Source of the DNA: Antilocapra americana
Lineage: Eukaryota; Chordata; Mammalia; Artiodactyla; Antilocapridae
Assembly: GCA_007570785.1 (NCBI GenBank)
Contig: ML661885.1
Span: 33,302,589 to 33,366,588 of the forward strand
Length of the DNA stretch: 64,000 bases
Direction: 5' to 3'
The notes beneath the pieces are model-generated. The model did no database searches, had not been told where the DNA came from, and saw nothing but the letters and a program-made list of their open reading frames with translations. Within the stretch, counting starts at the first letter, position 1. Each line of letters starts with the position of its first letter. Below, piece after piece: positions 44,636 through 57,362 of the stretch. Both the position numbers and the translations under genes were made by a program.

Positions 44636-46872
44636 AGTTCAGTTCAGTTGCTCAGTCGTGTCCGACTCTCTGCGACTCCATGAACCGCAGCACATCAGGC
44701 CTCCCTGTCCATCACCAACTCCCAGAGTCCACTAAGACCCATGGCCATTGAGTCAATGATGCTATCCAGCCATCTCATCCTCCGTCATCCCCTTCTCCTG
44801 CCCTCAATCTTTCCCAGCATCAGGGTCTTTTCCAGTGAGTCAGCTCTTTGCATCAGGTGGCCAAAGGATTGGCGTTTCAGCTTCAACATCAGTCCTTCCA
44901 ATGAACACCCAGGACTGATCTCCTTTAGGATGGACTTGTTGGATTTCCTTGCAGTCCAAGGGACTCTCAAGAGTCATCTCCAACACCACGGTTCAAAAGC
45001 ATCAATTCTTCGACACTCAGCTTTCTCTATATAGTCCAACTCTCACATCCATGCATGACCACTTGACTATACAGACCTTTGTTAGCAAAGTAATGTCTCT
45101 GCTTTTTAATATGCTATCTAGGTTGGTCATAACTTTCCTTCCAAGGAGTAAGTGTCTTCTAATTTCATGGCTGCAGTCTCCATCCGCAGTGATTTTGGAG
45201 CCCAGAAAAATAAAAGTCAGCTACTGTTTCACCATCTACCTGCCAGGAAGTGATGGGACCAGATGCCATGATCTTAGTTTTCTGAATGTTGAGCTTTAAG
45301 CCAACTTTTTCATTCTCCTCTTTCACTTTCATCAGGAGGCCGTTTAGTTCTTCACTTTCTGCCATAAGGGTGGTGTCATCTGCGTATCTGAGGTTATTAA
45401 TATTCCACCCGGCAATTTTGATTCCAGTTTGTGCTTCCTTCAGCCCAGTGTTTCTCATGATGTACTCTGCATATAAGTTAAATAAGCAGGGTGACAATAT
45501 ATAGCCTTGATGTACTCCTTTTCCTATTTGGAAACAACCTGTTGTTCCCTGTCCAGTTCTAACTGTTGCTTCCTTATCTGCATACAGGTTTCTCAAGAGG
45601 CAGGTCAGATGGTCTGGTATTCCCATCTCTTTTAGAATTTTCCACAGTTTATTGTGATCCACACAGTCAAAGGCTTTGGCATAGTCAATATAGCAGAAAT
45701 AGATGTTTTTCTGGAACTCTCTTGCTTTTTCAGTGATCCAGCAGATGTTGGCAATTTGATTTCTGGTTCCTCTGCCTTTTCTAAAACCAGCTTGAACTTC
45801 TGGAAGTTCACAGTTCACGTATAGGCTGAAGCCTGGCTTGGAAAATTTTGAGCATTACTTTATCAGCGTGTGAGATGAGGGCAGTTGTGCGGTAGTTTGA
45901 GCATTCTTTGGCATTGCCTTTCTTTGGCATTGGAATGAAAACTGACCTTTTCCAGTCCTGTGGCCACTGCTGAGTTTTCCATATTTGCAGGCATATTGAG
46001 TGCAGCACTTTCACAGCGTCATCTTTGAGGATTTGAAATAGCTCAACTGGATTTCCATCACCTCCACTAGCTTTGTTTGTAGTGATGCTTTCTAAGGCCC
46101 GCTTGACTTCAAGTGAGTGATTATCTGGGTCGTGAAGGTCTTTTTTGTATAGTTCTTCTGTGTATTTTTGCCACCTCTTCTTAATATCTTCTGTTTCTGT
46201 TAGGTCCCTACCATTTCTGTCCTTTATTGAGCCCGTCTTTGCATGAAATGTTCCCTTGGTATCTCTAATTTTCTTGAAGAGATCTCTAGTCTTTCCCATT
46301 CTATTGTTTTCCTCTATTTCTTTGCATTGATCCCTGAGGAAGGCTTTCTTATCTCTCCTTGCTATTCTTTGGAACTCTGCATTCAAATAGGAATATCTTT
46401 CCTTTTCTCCTTTGCTTTTCTGTTCCCATCTTTTCACAGCTATTTGTAAGGCCTCGGCATACAGCCATTTTGCTGTTTTGCATTTCTTTTTCTTGGGGAT
46501 GGTCTTAATCCCTGTCTCCTGTACAGTGTCACGAACCTCCATCCATAGTTCATCAGGCACTCTATCAGATCTATTCCCTTAAATCTATTTCTCACTTCCA
46601 CTGTATAGTAATAAGGGATTTGATTTAGGTCATACCTGAATGGTCTATTGGTTTTCCCTACTTTTTTCAATTTCAGTCTGAATTGGGCAATAAGGAGTTC
46701 ATGATCTGAGCCACAGTCAGCTCCCAGTCTTGTTTTTGCTGACTATATAGAGCTTCACCATCTTTGGCTGCAGAAAATGTAATCAGTCTAATTTCTGTAT
46801 CGACCATCTGGTGATGTTCAGGTGTAGAGTCTCCCCTTGTGTTGTTGGAAGAGGGTGTTTGCTATGACCAGT
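44636..46872 (-). mobile_element. BovB, 5'-truncated, best-preserved copy here
   Basis: About 2.2 kb on the minus strand with two long open frames. One has 250 codons (46560-45808; endonuclease-RT linker and RT start, with NAEFQRIARRDKKAFLRDQC). The other has 217 codons (45818-45165; RT core, with QAGFRKGRGTRNQI and the catalytic YADD at 45386-45375). They overlap at about 45810 in different frames, which implies a frameshift. It retains the 3' terminal repeats (tcagttcagttcagt). Truncated in the endonuclease, so not active. Confidence 0.93.
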
Positions 46873-47439
46873 TAGGTACAGTCATGTTACAAATGATGTT
46901 GTTTAATTCATTTTCTGGCTGAGTAGCATTCCATTGTTTATACATACATCTTTATCCATTCATCTGTTATTGCACATTTATGTTGTTTTCATCACTTGGC
47001 TACTCTGAATAGTGCTGTTATGAACATAGGGGTTCATGTATCTTTTTGAACTACAGTTTTGTTTATATATATGCTTAGGAGTGGGATTGCTGGATCATAT
47101 GGTAGCTCTGTTTTTAGTTTTTTTGAGATGCCTCCATACCGTTTTCCACAGTGGCTGCACCAGTTTGCATTCCCACCAGCAGTGTAGGAGGGTTTCGGTT
47201 TGTCCACGCCCTTACCAGCATTTATTGTTAGACTTTTAATAATGGCCATTCTGACTGGTGTGAGGTAGTACCTCATTGCCGTTTTGATTTGCATTTCTCT
47301 AATAGTTAGCAGTGTTGGGCACATTTTCATATGCCTGTTGGCCATCTGTATGACTTCATTGGAGAAGTATCTGTTTAGACCTTCATGCCCTTTTTCAATT
47401 AGGTTGCTTGCTTTGTTGTTATATGAGCTGTTGTATTTT

Positions 47440-47557
47440 TTTGTTTTTGCTACATTGTGTGGCATGTAGGAGCTTAATTCCCCAACCAGAGTTCAAACCT
47501 GTGCCTCCTGCAGTAGAAGTGAGAAGTCCTGAGCAGTGGACTACCAGGGAATTCCCT
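47440..47557 (-). mobile_element. CHR-type SINE in L1
   Basis: Reverse-oriented (ggagcttaattccccaacca, gtggactaccagggaattcc). Flanked by an 18/19-bp duplication tatgagctgt(t)tgtatttt at 47422-47439 and 47558-47576, with one base indel. Confidence 0.9.
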
Positions 47558-47954
47558 TATGAGCTGTTTGTATTTTGAGAAATTAAGCCTTTGTTGGTTG
47601 CATCATTTGTAAATATTTTTTCCAGTCAGTGGATTGTCTTTTCATTTTGTTTATGCTTTCTCTTGCTGTACAAAAGGTTATAAATTTGACTAGGTCCTCT
47701 TTGCTTATTTCTGTTTTTATTTCTGTTGCTTCAGGTAACCTCTCCTTAATTTGAATTCTAAAATTCTCTTTTCTGGATTAATATAAACATTAGTTCATGC
47801 GATATATAGTAACTCAGTCTAAAAGATCACTTTGTCTATTTACTTGCGTTTATCCTTGTTGTGTAGGGACCAAGAAGTCCTTAATTATCACTGATAATAC
47901 TAAATGTTTTTAGAACTTCTTGACCAGTTAATCCAAATCTCATTATGCTGAGCA

Positions 47955-48170
47955 CTCCACCCCTCTTCTCAGGGAGTTCTGGGAATGTCTGGAGACATTT
48001 TTGATTGTCACAACTGGAGAGGTGCTGCTGACATCTGAAGAGAGGTCAGGAATGCTGCTGTACATCCTACAGTGCATCAGACATTATCTTCCCTTCCCCC
48101 TAAAATAATCACCCAACCCAAAACGTCAGTAGTGCTGAGGCTGAGAAACTGTGCCTAGAGAGGACCTGTT
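47955..48170 (+). mobile_element. Ancient MER-type repeat (family uncertain)
   Basis: gattgtcacaactggagagg, ggaatgctgctgtacatcct, acagtgcatcagacattatc, ccaaaacgtcagtagtgctg: an old mammalian repeat, probably a DNA transposon. Confidence 0.4.
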
Positions 48171-50070
48171 CGGGAATCCTGAGCTCTCTTCATCACATTG
48201 CATCATTCTCTTGTATCCTTCCATGGCCAGCTCAGGGAAGGTGGTGGAGAGCTGATAGGTTATTTTTTATTTGTGACTTCCTCTTTGCTAGAAGTAGACT
48301 TACTGTTTGATTTCCAAAGAATGCATGTTACCTTACTCTGACTTTACTAAGTGAAGACCTTTGTGTCGTTAAAAATGTTTAAAAATAGTCTTCTACTAAA
48401 ATTGAATATTGCCATCATGGAAAATCTTTTCTGTCAATATTTTCACTTGAGGAGTTGTTGAGGATTTTACCATGTTGCATCTTGAGTTCTTACGATACAT
48501 CATTGAACCAAATTTTTAGAATGATTGGCTCTGAGTTTTTATTTGTGATTTGAGAAAGTGTTACCAGATGTTTCTTTTTAGAAAAGCAGCAAGTACTATA
48601 TGATTACTGTACCATACTATAATGTACCATATTATCCTGCATATATATACACACAGAGAGTTATATCTTACAAAGCTATTATATATGTTTTCATATATTT
48701 GTATATAGCGTTCCCTGTGTGTCTGTGTTTGCTTGTATACACTTAGAAATAAGTCCCAAGTAAGTGCCCACAAAGGGACAGCTGAAATAATCTAAAAGTT
48801 AGGGTACAAAGAAAATTTAAGATTTAAAATTCTAAGCTTAGTCTAGTCACTAACAACTGGGAAGTAATTGGATTAGGGTATGAATAAGATAATATAGATT
48901 TGTACACCAAATATTCAAAAGAGAGAACTCTTTGTGACTTAATAAACAATAAAGTGGAAATAAATGAAAGGATGGGATTGTGGGTTAAAATCATCTAAGT
49001 TTATAACCTTTTCACTTTCACATTAATAACCTCTTCCCACCAATTCCCCATTTTAAAATGTCATTGAACATACAGTACTGTACTTCTCATACTTGCCCAG
49101 AAATACCCAGTTAGCTAGAGGACAGTGATTATATACTTCATAATATAAAGGGTGTAACACAAAGTTCTTCACTGTGATCTATAGCAAGTGTTAAGTGAGG
49201 GTTTTTTTTAATCTTTTTGTGTTAAAATTTTGTAAATGTTTCTATTATTATAATATGCTCATATCTCCTCCCTATTAAACCTTCAAGTAAAATTATGCTC
49301 CCAAAGACATGCAACAATATTCATTCTTGCAGTAAACATAAGGAAATGGTTTCATTCTTGAAAATGCACAGAAGGCGTGCAACTCTGCCACCTATCATTT
49401 GTCCCTTGGTGTCTTTGTTGCCAGTTTGTTTTTTACTAGACTGCCAACATCTCAAGTTATGCTAATTTTAGGAAAGTTGAATTGGGTTTTTTGATACTTT
49501 GGTATGAATTGTATATTGATAGAATGTGTAGCATAGATAGCATGTAAGTTAAGCATGATTTATTAGTCTTATAAATTTGCCAAATCACTGTCCTTATGAA
49601 AAATACTAACATTGTGGATGGGAGCAAAATTAATATGTGATTAATTCATGCTTGTTTGTATCGTGCATTTATTTCCTTCTCTATCCTAATATATTATCAA
49701 TTAGAAATGTGTCCTCAAGAGAGCAAATAGCGTTTTCAGTCGGTTACCACCTAAATAGATTTCACTGATGTCACTGTAAGAGTAGTCAGAATGCTCTGGT
49801 TTTGCTACCTGAAAAACTGAGATCATGTGGTGAATCAGAACATTCGGTTTTCAATTAGGGCTTAAGAAATCTCAAAGTGAAATTTTAAACTTTAGTTTTC
49901 TATTCCTTATGTTCAAAACATGTAATGTTCTGTTTATTTCTGGAAATCTTATTTTTAATGTTAAATATTAAAGTAATTATATGGCTTTACGTGACTAATA
50001 AGATAGAAGTTGAATATGCTTGTTTTCTGTTGCGTGTGAAGTACAGTAATTTTTAAATTTTTTTATTAAG

Positions 50071-50113
50071 GGATGGTCGGATGCTGTTTGACTACCTGGC
50101 AGACAAGCATGGT
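50071..50113 (+). CDS. EIF3E: EIF3E exon 4 (43 nt)
   Basis: A very short exon that completes Arg108 and encodes residues 109-122 (DGRMLFDYLADKHG). The acceptor is ttttattaag|G and the donor GGT|gtaagt is strong. It is too short to appear as an open reading frame of its own. It is supported by exact protein match and by phase compatibility with exons 3 and 5. Skipping it would break the frame, because 43 is not a multiple of 3. Confidence 0.96.
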
Positions 50114-51139
50114 GTAAGTGGTCTTTTAAAAAACTGTTTAGTTGTCATGTTGTAAAGAACAGTGCTGAATAGTTAGATTCATGGCTTGAAAAGAATGTAA
50201 TTTCCCAATTAATGTATTAGACATAAGCCCAGGTATGTTTTTGAAGGTCTAGTTTTTAAAAATTAAGTCTTGATTGGAAAATAATACACTTGTATTTAGA
50301 TAACATGTTAGCTTTTTGTATCTGATGGATTAACGACTAGGTAAAACAGAACTAAATTTGAATTAAAATGCCTTGAGGAATAGCATTAAGTAACACTTAA
50401 GTAACTGCCTTGTGGAGTGTAGTAGCCCTTGAAGTTATCAAGACCTTTATAATTCCTTTGGAAAGGAATGTTGTTATAGGCTTGCCTAATCATCTCCAGT
50501 CTCCTTCCCTTGCATTAAGTGTGTGTGTAATCAATTGCATATAATTAATTATTTAGCTTGCATTCAAGTTTTATGTTTTATTTAACACATAATTATTGTA
50601 ACAGGAGGCATGTTGACCATTGTGCATGATTACTTTTTCTAATTTCTCTGTAAAATGTTTTGATGTATTTGTTAATGTCTTAGTTTGGAGCCTTTCTCTT
50701 AAATTTCTTCTCTTTCACTTGGCTTGCATTCTAAACTCTAAAAATGGGTGTAATTTGGGGGCCAGTTTTTGCAGAGAACTGAAATTTACTGTACACATTA
50801 CTTACACAGAATCAGAAAATCTTAACAGGGATGCATATGCTAGATAGTTGTCTAAGCTCCTTTACCAGATAAGGGATTCACACATCGGACCTTCAGCTGT
50901 AATTAAAGTTTGTATCACAGCAGTGAAGGTATTACAGTTCATAACTCAAGACCAGAACTGTGAATGTGAAATTCAATAATTCCTAATATATATTTTAAGA
51001 ATCATATGGTTTTCTGATAATGGGCTAGGGAGGGATCAGTTTTTGAAAGAATTGCTATCTGGGGACATTTGAAGGAGTAAATGGTTTGAATCGTAAAACT
51101 CAAAATTAAGACGCATAACCTAAGCTTTTTTTTTTTTAG
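50114..51139 (+). other. EIF3E: EIF3E intron 4 (1026 bp)
   Basis: No recognised repeat. A 75-codon frame at 50620-50847 lacks splice sites and similarity and is not a supported exon. Confidence 0.8.
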
Positions 51140-51244
51140 TTCAGGCAGGAATATTTAGATACACTGTACAGGTATGCAAAATTCCAGTATGAATGTGGAA
51201 ATTACTCTGGAGCAGCAGAATATCTTTACTTCTTTAGAGTGTTG
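51140..51244 (+). CDS. EIF3E: EIF3E exon 5
   Basis: Encodes residues 123-157, starting [20 protein letters not shown] and ending FFRVL, with no split codon (105 nt, 35 codons). The acceptor is a 14-base T-run followed by ag, and the donor is TTG|gtaagt. The segment is part of the tyrosine- and phenylalanine-rich helical repeats before the PCI domain. Because it is a multiple of three, skipping it would remove 35 residues in frame. Confidence 0.97.
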
Positions 51245-53029
51245 GTAAGTAATCTTTTCCTTTTCCCTTTCTTTTGTAGGTTGCCTTGTTTCTTCAAAAC
51301 AGATCTATAGATTTGAGTCTGTCCATTAAGTTTCAGCCATCATTGGCAAAAGAAAAAATAAACTTTCAATAAAAGCCAAAGAGAAACAGGAAACCTTATG
51401 TCAGGGCCTGAAAATTTGGAGGGAGATTTAACTTGTCCTTGAAATCCGAAAGTTAGGAACCACTAATTTGTCAGTTTATATATAGCTGTATGATTTTTAA
51501 CATTAGTAGAGTTCTATCATGTAATAGATTTGTTATAATAATACTGTCTGGCACAGTGAGTGGCACATTGTGGGTGGAATATTCCTTAATTTTTAATGAG
51601 TATATCTGTTACTGCTAATTTTAGTTCAATATTTTATGCTGCATGAATTCCTTGAGCTTGTTCTAAACAGCTGTGGAATCTTTTATGCCTTAATAGTAAC
51701 TTTTTCTACTTTCTTCTGCCCCTCAGGTATTAGATCATAAAGTTCAATTTTTTTTTCCCCCGTTTTGTAGGGAGTAGATGAGTTTAAATGATATTGCTAG
51801 ATAATAGCAATTTTGTCTTATTTGACAAGTTCTAGTTTCATTGCTTTAGTCAGGTAAAGAGAGTTGTGTGAAGCTAAAGGAAAAATCAGGCTTCACACTG
51901 ACAGATTTCTTGCTCATTCTGCCTTCTGTTTAGGTAATTATATTAATAAATGCCTTCTAAAATTTCCAAAATTCTCATTTTAACTAGCCTCTCATTTGAT
52001 AAATTATAATTTGTTACTTCGGTTTAGTAAGAAACTGCTTACATCTCTGATAACTCTAATTAATCCTAGAAGTTGGGAAATGACCTCTTAAGGCAGGGAC
52101 TTTTTGTTTTCCAACCTTGGAACAGTCCCTTCTTTCTGTCTCTGTTTTCTGGTACCTTTTTCTTTTAGCCCCGCATATCACAAAGAAAAGATTCAATGGC
52201 TGCTATCTTCTTGTTTTCTAGGAAATTAATTTTTTTTTTGCAAGGGAAGGAAGAGTTTGGTGTTATTAAATCAAATAAATTTTACACTTTAAAAAAATAC
52301 TTAGACAGCTTTGTGTTTTAAAAGTACCATCCTTTCAAAGAAATAGATTTCACTTTATTTCTAAGTTTGATTTGAAAGAAAAAAAAATTTTTTTCTTTTA
52401 TTGTAAACGAATTCTTAATTTGTAATTTAGCTGTGCTTAGCTTGCAAGTGCATTGAAGGTAATGGATGATGCTAAATTTGTAGTGGCTTATCAGAAAATT
52501 CCATCAGTTTTACTTTTAATATTATGAAGGATTTAAGAGAGCAAAAGTTGATTACTTTGGAAATGTAAACAGCTTAGAGGAGGATTGTAAAATCAGAAGC
52601 CTGATATGATTACAGGTACATGAAAAGAGTTGGTTATTCATATCATTTGTTAATGCTGGGAGTGAATTTTGAGAATGAAGATTTAGTGTCGTGTTAGAGT
52701 TCCAGCACAGTAAATTTATTGTTGCTGGTCAGTGAGTGAATGTGCCATTTTGCTAAGACATGGAAACTTAAGGTAACTGCTGGAAATCCAGATACTGAAA
52801 CTCTTCTAGCATATCCACCCTTGAAAGCAGGTTGGTATGAAGAGCCAACTGTAATGACGTGGACTTGAGCCAGGGTAGTATGCATGAACCTTTTGGGAAT
52901 TAAAAAACTTGCTGCATTGCTACAAAAAGCTTTTTATCCTAACCTGTATTACATACTTTAGTTTTAATAGTATTATTATGTTTATGTAGTATGGATTAGT
53001 CTGAAAATTTCTGCATGTGATTCATGTAT

Positions 53030-53056
53030 GGGGCCTCCCTGGTGGCTCAGATAGAT
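53030..53056 (+). mobile_element. Isolated Bov-tA head (about 25 bp)
   Basis: ggggcctccctggtggctca and a few more bases: only the first bases of the tRNA-derived head are present. Could be a truncated insertion or chance. Confidence 0.45.
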
Positions 53057-54499
53057 GGTGTATACTTAAAAAGTTTGCAGAATTTTTATATTTACTTTTG
53101 TAAAATGTGAAGATCTCAATTGGTTTCCTATCTTTAAAAAATTCTGGATTGATCTTACGCTTTTGCATCGCCTGGCAAATCTTATGATAGAATTCAGATG
53201 ACATTCCATTGGTTGAATACCATGGTCTGGATACAAAATTAATGTTTTATGTTAAGAATCAAAATACAGTGATTGGACAGTACTCAGAAATTAAGTTCAG
53301 TTCACCTTAAAGTTTTTGTCCCATCTTGTGCCACAGAAAAATTGAGTTACATGGAGTTGGTTACTTCATGTTGGCATATTGATAAAGGCTAACCAAGCTA
53401 AGTTTTAAGCTGGTTTATTTTACTTTTTCTTTTGATACAGATAGACACCATTATAAAATCTATGTATCTGTTTAAGATCTTCTAAATAGCAAAGATAAAA
53501 ATCCTGCATTAGATTTGAGATAAATAATGTTGGTGTTTTTGCTTATTGGTTATTTAATTTTATTTTTTTTGCAAAGGACCTGTTTTCATTTCTGAATTCT
53601 TTCCTAGTGGTTGATTATTCTTTTAAATCTATGGTTAGGGAAACATAAGCTATGAAAGAACCATTGTAACTATGATCTGAGATTAGAATTTGACTCTCTG
53701 AGTGACCTATTGTAGGTTTGTGTTGTGTACATTAAAGCTGTGTGACCCTAGAATCTACTTTTATTTTTAAAAGATTTGGTGGCTTTTAGAAAATACCAAC
53801 TAGTACTTAAATACACCCTCTTTGATTGTGAAACTTCTTTGAATAATACTGTAAGAAATTCATTAATTTAAATTGAAATGGTGGAACAAATTTGGTAGGA
53901 ATTTTGGGAACTTTTTGGTTTTGAAAGTTATTAGCACTGTATTTTAATTATTTTGTTAGAATTTGCCCTCACTGCGGTCTTTGGTCTGGTTTCAAAATAT
54001 AACCCCTCCCCTCATCCAACAGCTATTTGAAATAAAAGTAATTTTAAGATGCTGGGACTGTTGATGATCATATTTGTGTATGTGATTCACTCAGAATTTA
54101 AAATTTGCTACTTTTAAGTACGTGTCATTCAATTTAAAGGTACTTTTCCTTGACTCGAGAGTGTTTGATTAATGATGGTTTGGTGGATTTTAAAATCTTT
54201 TTTTTTTTTAGTGTATTTATTTGTTTGAGTTTTAGAATCTTGACCAAAGATTTGGATCTGATGTGCTCTGCTTGATAATGTCACTGTAAACGATGTGTAT
54301 TTCATGCATCGTTCATCCCATTTTAACATCTAACATTGGGATGTGTCCTAAGTTGACTGAAATAATAATACACCTTAAAATTGATGACATCTTAAATTTC
54401 AGTGAAATATTAGTACTTAGATTTCTTTGTAAGGATCAGACATCTTATTCTTTGTAATGTGAACAATAGTGTTATGGATATTTATGTCAGGTTTTTAAT

Positions 54500-54860
54500 T
54501 TCAATAGGTTTTAACATGCATATACCTGTGCAGCTACCACCAAATCAAAATAAAGAATATTTTACCCCAGAAAGACCCCTTGTTCCCATTTGCAGTCATA
54601 CCTCATCTCTTGTTCATCTGCTGATTGGTTTCCATCCCTATTAGAGTAGCCTTCTAGAATTTCATATTGAGAGGAATGAGAGTTGTAAGCTTGTGCCTGG
54701 CATATTTTGACTAGCAAGTTTTTGAGATGCGTTTGTGTTATTGTATGTATCAGAAGTTTGATTCTTTACATTCTAGGAATATATTAGTTTTTCTGTTCAT
54801 TCATTAATAAACATTTGGATTAGTTCTGGGTTTTGTCTGTTTCAAATAAAGGTATGACTA
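54500..54860 (-). mobile_element. Old L1 or HAL1 remnant, antisense
   Basis: catgcatatacctgtgcagc, accaaatcaaaataaagaat, attagagtagccttctagaa, ccttgttcccatttgcagtc: decayed antisense L1 3' region. Confidence 0.55.
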
Positions 54861-55124
54861 TTCATATAACAAGTTTTTGTGGACATAAATTGTAACAATA
54901 ATAACCAGTGGTTTCATTATGTTTCCAATTATAATTTACATATTCAGTCTCTGCTATTTGCCTGTTGTGAGAGTTTGTTATATATTTTTCAGTATATTTG
55001 AATTAGTTATTGCTGTCAAAGGAAGAATCTCGGTATAGGCTAAGTATGCATTAGGTGTGGTTTTAATCCTCATAGTTAAGGCAACCTATAGTACTCTGTA
55101 TCGTCATTTCTATTCTCATTATCG

Positions 55125-55350
55125 TTTTGGTAATGACTCACATTTTCTGAGGTTTTATTATGTGTCAGATGATGATGTAATCTTTACATGTATTATGTCA
55201 TCTAACTCATACAACAATTGAGGTGGGTTCTGATAGTATCTTCATTCTATAGATGAGGAAGCTAAAGCACAGATGGTTCAGCTGTTTATAGTTTTAGAGC
55301 CAAAATCTTTGATGGTTGGATTTCCAGTCCTGCCCATATGATTTTATTTA
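55125..55350 (+). mobile_element. MIR-family SINE
   Basis: ttattatgtgtcagatgatg, catgtattatgtcatctaac, tagatgaggaagctaaagca, then a degenerate tail: MIR with central core. Confidence 0.7.
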
Positions 55351-56029
55351 ACTTGTAATTATGATATGTACTAATAGTACTTTACAGTTAATACCACCAT
55401 GTAAATGCTTCAATGAAAAAAAGGTATTCTGCCTCCAGTACACTCACTTGCTTCTACTGCTTTAGCACAGTTTAGTCATTATACAATCTGCTTTGCTTTG
55501 CTTTTTGAGAGTACAGCTTTACTTGTTTTTGTTGTTTGCCTAGTCCTTATAGGTGTTTGAGTTTATGATACTCTTCTGCCAGTGGCAAGAGGAGATAGCA
55601 TGGCCCTCATTTCTCTTTCTTTGTAGGTTATAAATTGTGAAATTTATAGCTTTTATGAATAGAGGTATAATTTTCAACAAATTATGCTCTCCATGCATCA
55701 TTTCTGCCCTCTTTTTTAATGAAAAAAATTTTTATTTACTTTTCACGGTTTTAGGATTGTATAAGAAAATGAACTTTTGTTGCTCACTGCATATTCCTTT
55801 GATAATTATTAATGTTATTAGCCAATATACCTGCTTTTCTTTCTGTGACTTTTTTCATTTGTATCATAATTTGGAAAGTTTTTTGTTCTGAAAACTTTTT
55901 TAAATTGTAAATGAGATCCACGAGTCTTTATTTCCACATCTTTACTCCAGAAATTTTTAGCAACAAATTGCTTCTGAATCTTAACTCTTGGCAAAGATTT
56001 AGGTCTCTAAAATTCAATTAATTTTGCAT

Positions 56030-56251
56030 GTGCTGTGCTGTGTACTTAGTCACTCAGTTGTGTCCAACTCTTTGCAACTCCATGGACTGTAGCCCACCAG
56101 ACTCCTCTGTCCCATTGGGATTCTCCAGGCAAGAATACTGGAGTGGCTTGCCGTGTACTTCTCCATGGGATCTTCCCAGCATAGGTATTGAACCCAGGTC
56201 TCGTGCATTGTAGGCAGATTCTTTACCATCTGAGCCACCAGGGAAACCCCG
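56030..56251 (-). mobile_element. Bov-tA SINE
   Basis: Reverse-oriented full copy (gtacttagtcactcagttgt ... atctgagccaccagggaaac) ending about 300 bp before exon 6. Confidence 0.9.
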
Positions 56252-56554
56252 ATTAAATTATCTGAAATGGCTTATGCTAAAACACTGGTGCTGTATCTTA
56301 GTTTTAAGTTGCTCTTTATTTTCTGATCTAGACTGAATATCAAAGACCTGAGTATTTTTAGTAAATTAAGTTAAATGAAAGCTGTTTGAGTCAGTTTAAC
56401 GAGTGTGATCCAAATAAAAGGCTTATATATCTGCAGTTTTGGGAAGAGAGCTTTAGATTTTTCAATATGCTGGATGGATATGTAGAGTATAAAATACACA
56501 TTATCTATTCCTCCAGAGTATTCAGAATATAATTAATTATGATGGCTTCAACAG

Positions 56555-56680
56555 GTTCCAGCAACGGATAGAAATGCTTTGAGTTCTCTCTGGGGAAAAC
56601 TGGCCTCTGAAATCTTAATGCAGAATTGGGATGCAGCCATGGAAGACCTGACACGGCTGAAAGAGACCATAGATAATAAT
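56555..56680 (+). CDS. EIF3E: EIF3E exon 6
   Basis: Encodes residues 158-199 ([15 protein letters not shown] to KETIDNN), 126 nt and 42 whole codons. The donor is AAT|gtgagt. The acceptor gatggcttcaacag|GTT has a poor polypyrimidine tract compared with the T-runs before exons 2, 5 and 7. The protein match is exact, so the exon call is firm. Like exon 5 it is symmetric and could be skipped without a frameshift. Confidence 0.97.
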
Positions 56681-57362
56681 GTGAGTTACACCTTTTTAAG
56701 GTGATTCTCTGAAATTTCTATGTATCCTTCATACTTCTTGATAGGAAAAGCACTGTGTACTCTTAAAAGGAAGGAAGAAAGAATGGGAGAGAGGAAGACT
56801 AAAATGTTAATATGACTTAAAAATCACAGTGGGTTAGTGGGTTGATTAATTTTACTGAATCTCTTTGAGGGAAGTTGTCAAACTTTCTTTTGGCTCTTAG
56901 AGAAAATAACTCAGCTTTTATTTTTGTTAGAGCTATAATGTCTCTCTTACCTGTTTCAGTGGAAATGACATAATACTCTTAGTGCTACCCTTTATTGAAA
57001 GTCCTATGCAGAAGATGTTTTTCATCTCCTATTAGTGTCTAATAAAACCTCTTTTTATGGAGTATTTAATTTAGTGCTTGCTTTTAAAAATGTTTTCTGA
57101 AATGAGTGTAACTTAGAGGCTCTGTAAAAATGGCTTAGTGGACATTGTTGAATTTGTCTCTGAGAACAGGGAAATTTTGAATGTCAAAGATTATGTAGAG
57201 AGCAGAGTAGTCTAGGGGATTGGACTTTGATCATAATGATCACAGTGTGCATACTTTAGAAGGTTCTCATTTTAACTAAAATTCTGATATCAGCATTGTT
57301 TATTCCCTTTCCTATTTCTCATATATTAATATTTCCTTTGTATACGTTTTTTAATCCTTTAG
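56681..57362 (+). other. EIF3E: EIF3E intron 6 (682 bp)
   Basis: Apparently repeat-free short intron; nothing recognised. Confidence 0.8.

Larger units (their letters stand above)
44277..47740 (-). mobile_element. L1 3' half, antisense, with nested elements
   Basis: Antisense L1 in three pieces: 3'UTR 44277-44635 (attgaagttgcattgatttg, tgtacagtaggtccttgttt), ORF2 C-terminus 46873-47439 (minus-strand frame [20 protein letters not shown] at about 47120-47060) and 47558-47740. The pieces join if the BovB and CHR insertions are removed. It starts about 16 bp from the exon 3 donor. Confidence 0.85.
44261..50070 (+). other. EIF3E: EIF3E intron 3 (5810 bp)
   Basis: Its first 3.5 kb are a nested L1/BovB/CHR cluster, all antisense. 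About 47955-48170 is an old MER-type repeat, and 48.2-50.07 kb shows nothing recognisable apart from AT-rich patches. Confidence 0.85.
51245..56554 (+). other. EIF3E: EIF3E intron 5 (5310 bp)
   Basis: Long unassigned stretches (51.25-53.0 and 53.1-54.4 kb) with few young repeats. An old antisense L1/HAL1 piece lies at about 54500-54860, a MIR at about 55125-55350 and one Bov-tA. Confidence 0.8.
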
